Of a stretch of 64,000 bases of DNA, positions 63,700 to 64,000 are shown piece by piece. The notes below the pieces were generated by a model. It was not told where the DNA came from and made no database searches. It saw only the letters and a program-made list of their open reading frames with translations. Origin of the DNA: Cherax quadricarinatus (lineage: Eukaryota > Arthropoda > Malacostraca > Decapoda > Parastacidae); NCBI RefSeq assembly GCF_038502225.1, contig NC_091382.1, forward strand, positions 11,126,243-11,190,242, written 5' to 3'. Within the stretch, counting starts at the first letter, position 1. Each line of letters begins with the position of its first letter. The translations under genes were made by a program, and so were the position numbers.

Positions 63700-64000
63700 A
63701 AAAAAAAAAAGATCTGGAAGACACTCCCTCAGATCCTGAGCAACCAAAAGCTGAACAAAGCTTGAGATACTGTCCTAACTAACCCATATAAACCACAACT
63801 CCAGCCTTCTAAAACAGCTAACAAGATAAATGACTTGTCAACCATAGGATCAAGTCTTGCCAGCAAAATTTCAGGCACCAATACCCGAGCAAGTGATTAC
63901 TTAGGAGACTTCCCAACATCTCTCTATTTCGTTCCAACAGATCTCACTGAGGTCACTACAATTATTAATTCACTAAAAACAAATCAGGAAATCTAGCTCA
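63700..64000 (+). pseudogene. Jockey/CR1-group LINE fragment at window end
   Basis: One frame reads KTLPQILSNQKLNKA, a stop, then PYKPQLQPSKTANKINDLST, SDYLGDFPTSLYFVPTDLTE and VTTIINSLKTNQ, ending at TAG near 63995. This is the stretch just ahead of the RT fingers in Jockey-type proteins. It is a different family from the CR1-like LINE at 3211, and it continues past the window. Confidence 0.6.

Noticed and set aside
50544..64000. Upstream kindlin exons (F0, F1, F2)
   Set aside because: I looked for non-repeat coding blocks with splice sites on the minus strand and found none; they probably lie beyond the window.

Overview
The window looks like animal nuclear DNA, most likely from a decapod crustacean. 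It has spliced exons of an animal-specific gene and very long introns, and it is packed with pogo/Tigger, piggyBac-like, LINE and SINE-like repeats. The decapod assignment rests on my recollection of these repeat families and was not tested by a search. No bacterial, phage, CRISPR, rRNA or tRNA feature is visible.

One host gene spans the window on the minus strand. Three exons (50312-50543, 31918-32130, 2006-2146) encode consecutive pieces of a kindlin (fermitin family) protein: most of the PH domain, the PH end plus linker, and the start of the FERM F3 lobe. Splice sites and reading phases fit. The two complete introns are about 18.2 kb and 29.8 kb. Nearly everything else listed lies inside introns of this gene.

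Layout: 1-1579 is a Tigger element with an open transposase frame that leaves the window. 2786-16652 is one pogo-type TA-inserting element carrying a stack of later insertions: a MITE, a CR1-like LINE, a piggyBac-like element, two Tiggers (one with an intact 601-codon transposase), an RTE-like LINE and a foldback element split by another TA element. 16835-21092 is a second nested stack, with a Tigger whose C-terminal coding repeat has become a minisatellite, a piggyBac-like element and a 177-bp-arm inverted repeat. 21093-32800 is mostly unique intron with small repeats, a perfect 158-bp palindrome and the most complete RTE-like LINE (27605-30470). 33026-44255 is a LINE of the restriction-like-endonuclease type, split by a young 8.29-kb LTR retrotransposon (34567-42853). 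44270-64000 holds further RTE-like, CR1-like, piggyBac-like and Tigger copies.

The most interesting items are four. (i) Inverted repeats at 20531-20891 and 23639-23796 carry hammerhead-ribozyme-like cores, as in Penelope-like elements. (ii) The LTR element has Gypsy-type enzymes in the order protease-integrase-RT-RNase H (Gmr1-type), with gag and pol in one frame separated by a UGA-CUA-G readthrough context. (iii) A minisatellite is made of a PCNA-binding-like peptide from Tigger transposase. (iv) The kindlin gene has introns tens of kilobases long. The mobile elements do not work with the host gene; they are passengers, and their nesting gives a relative insertion history.
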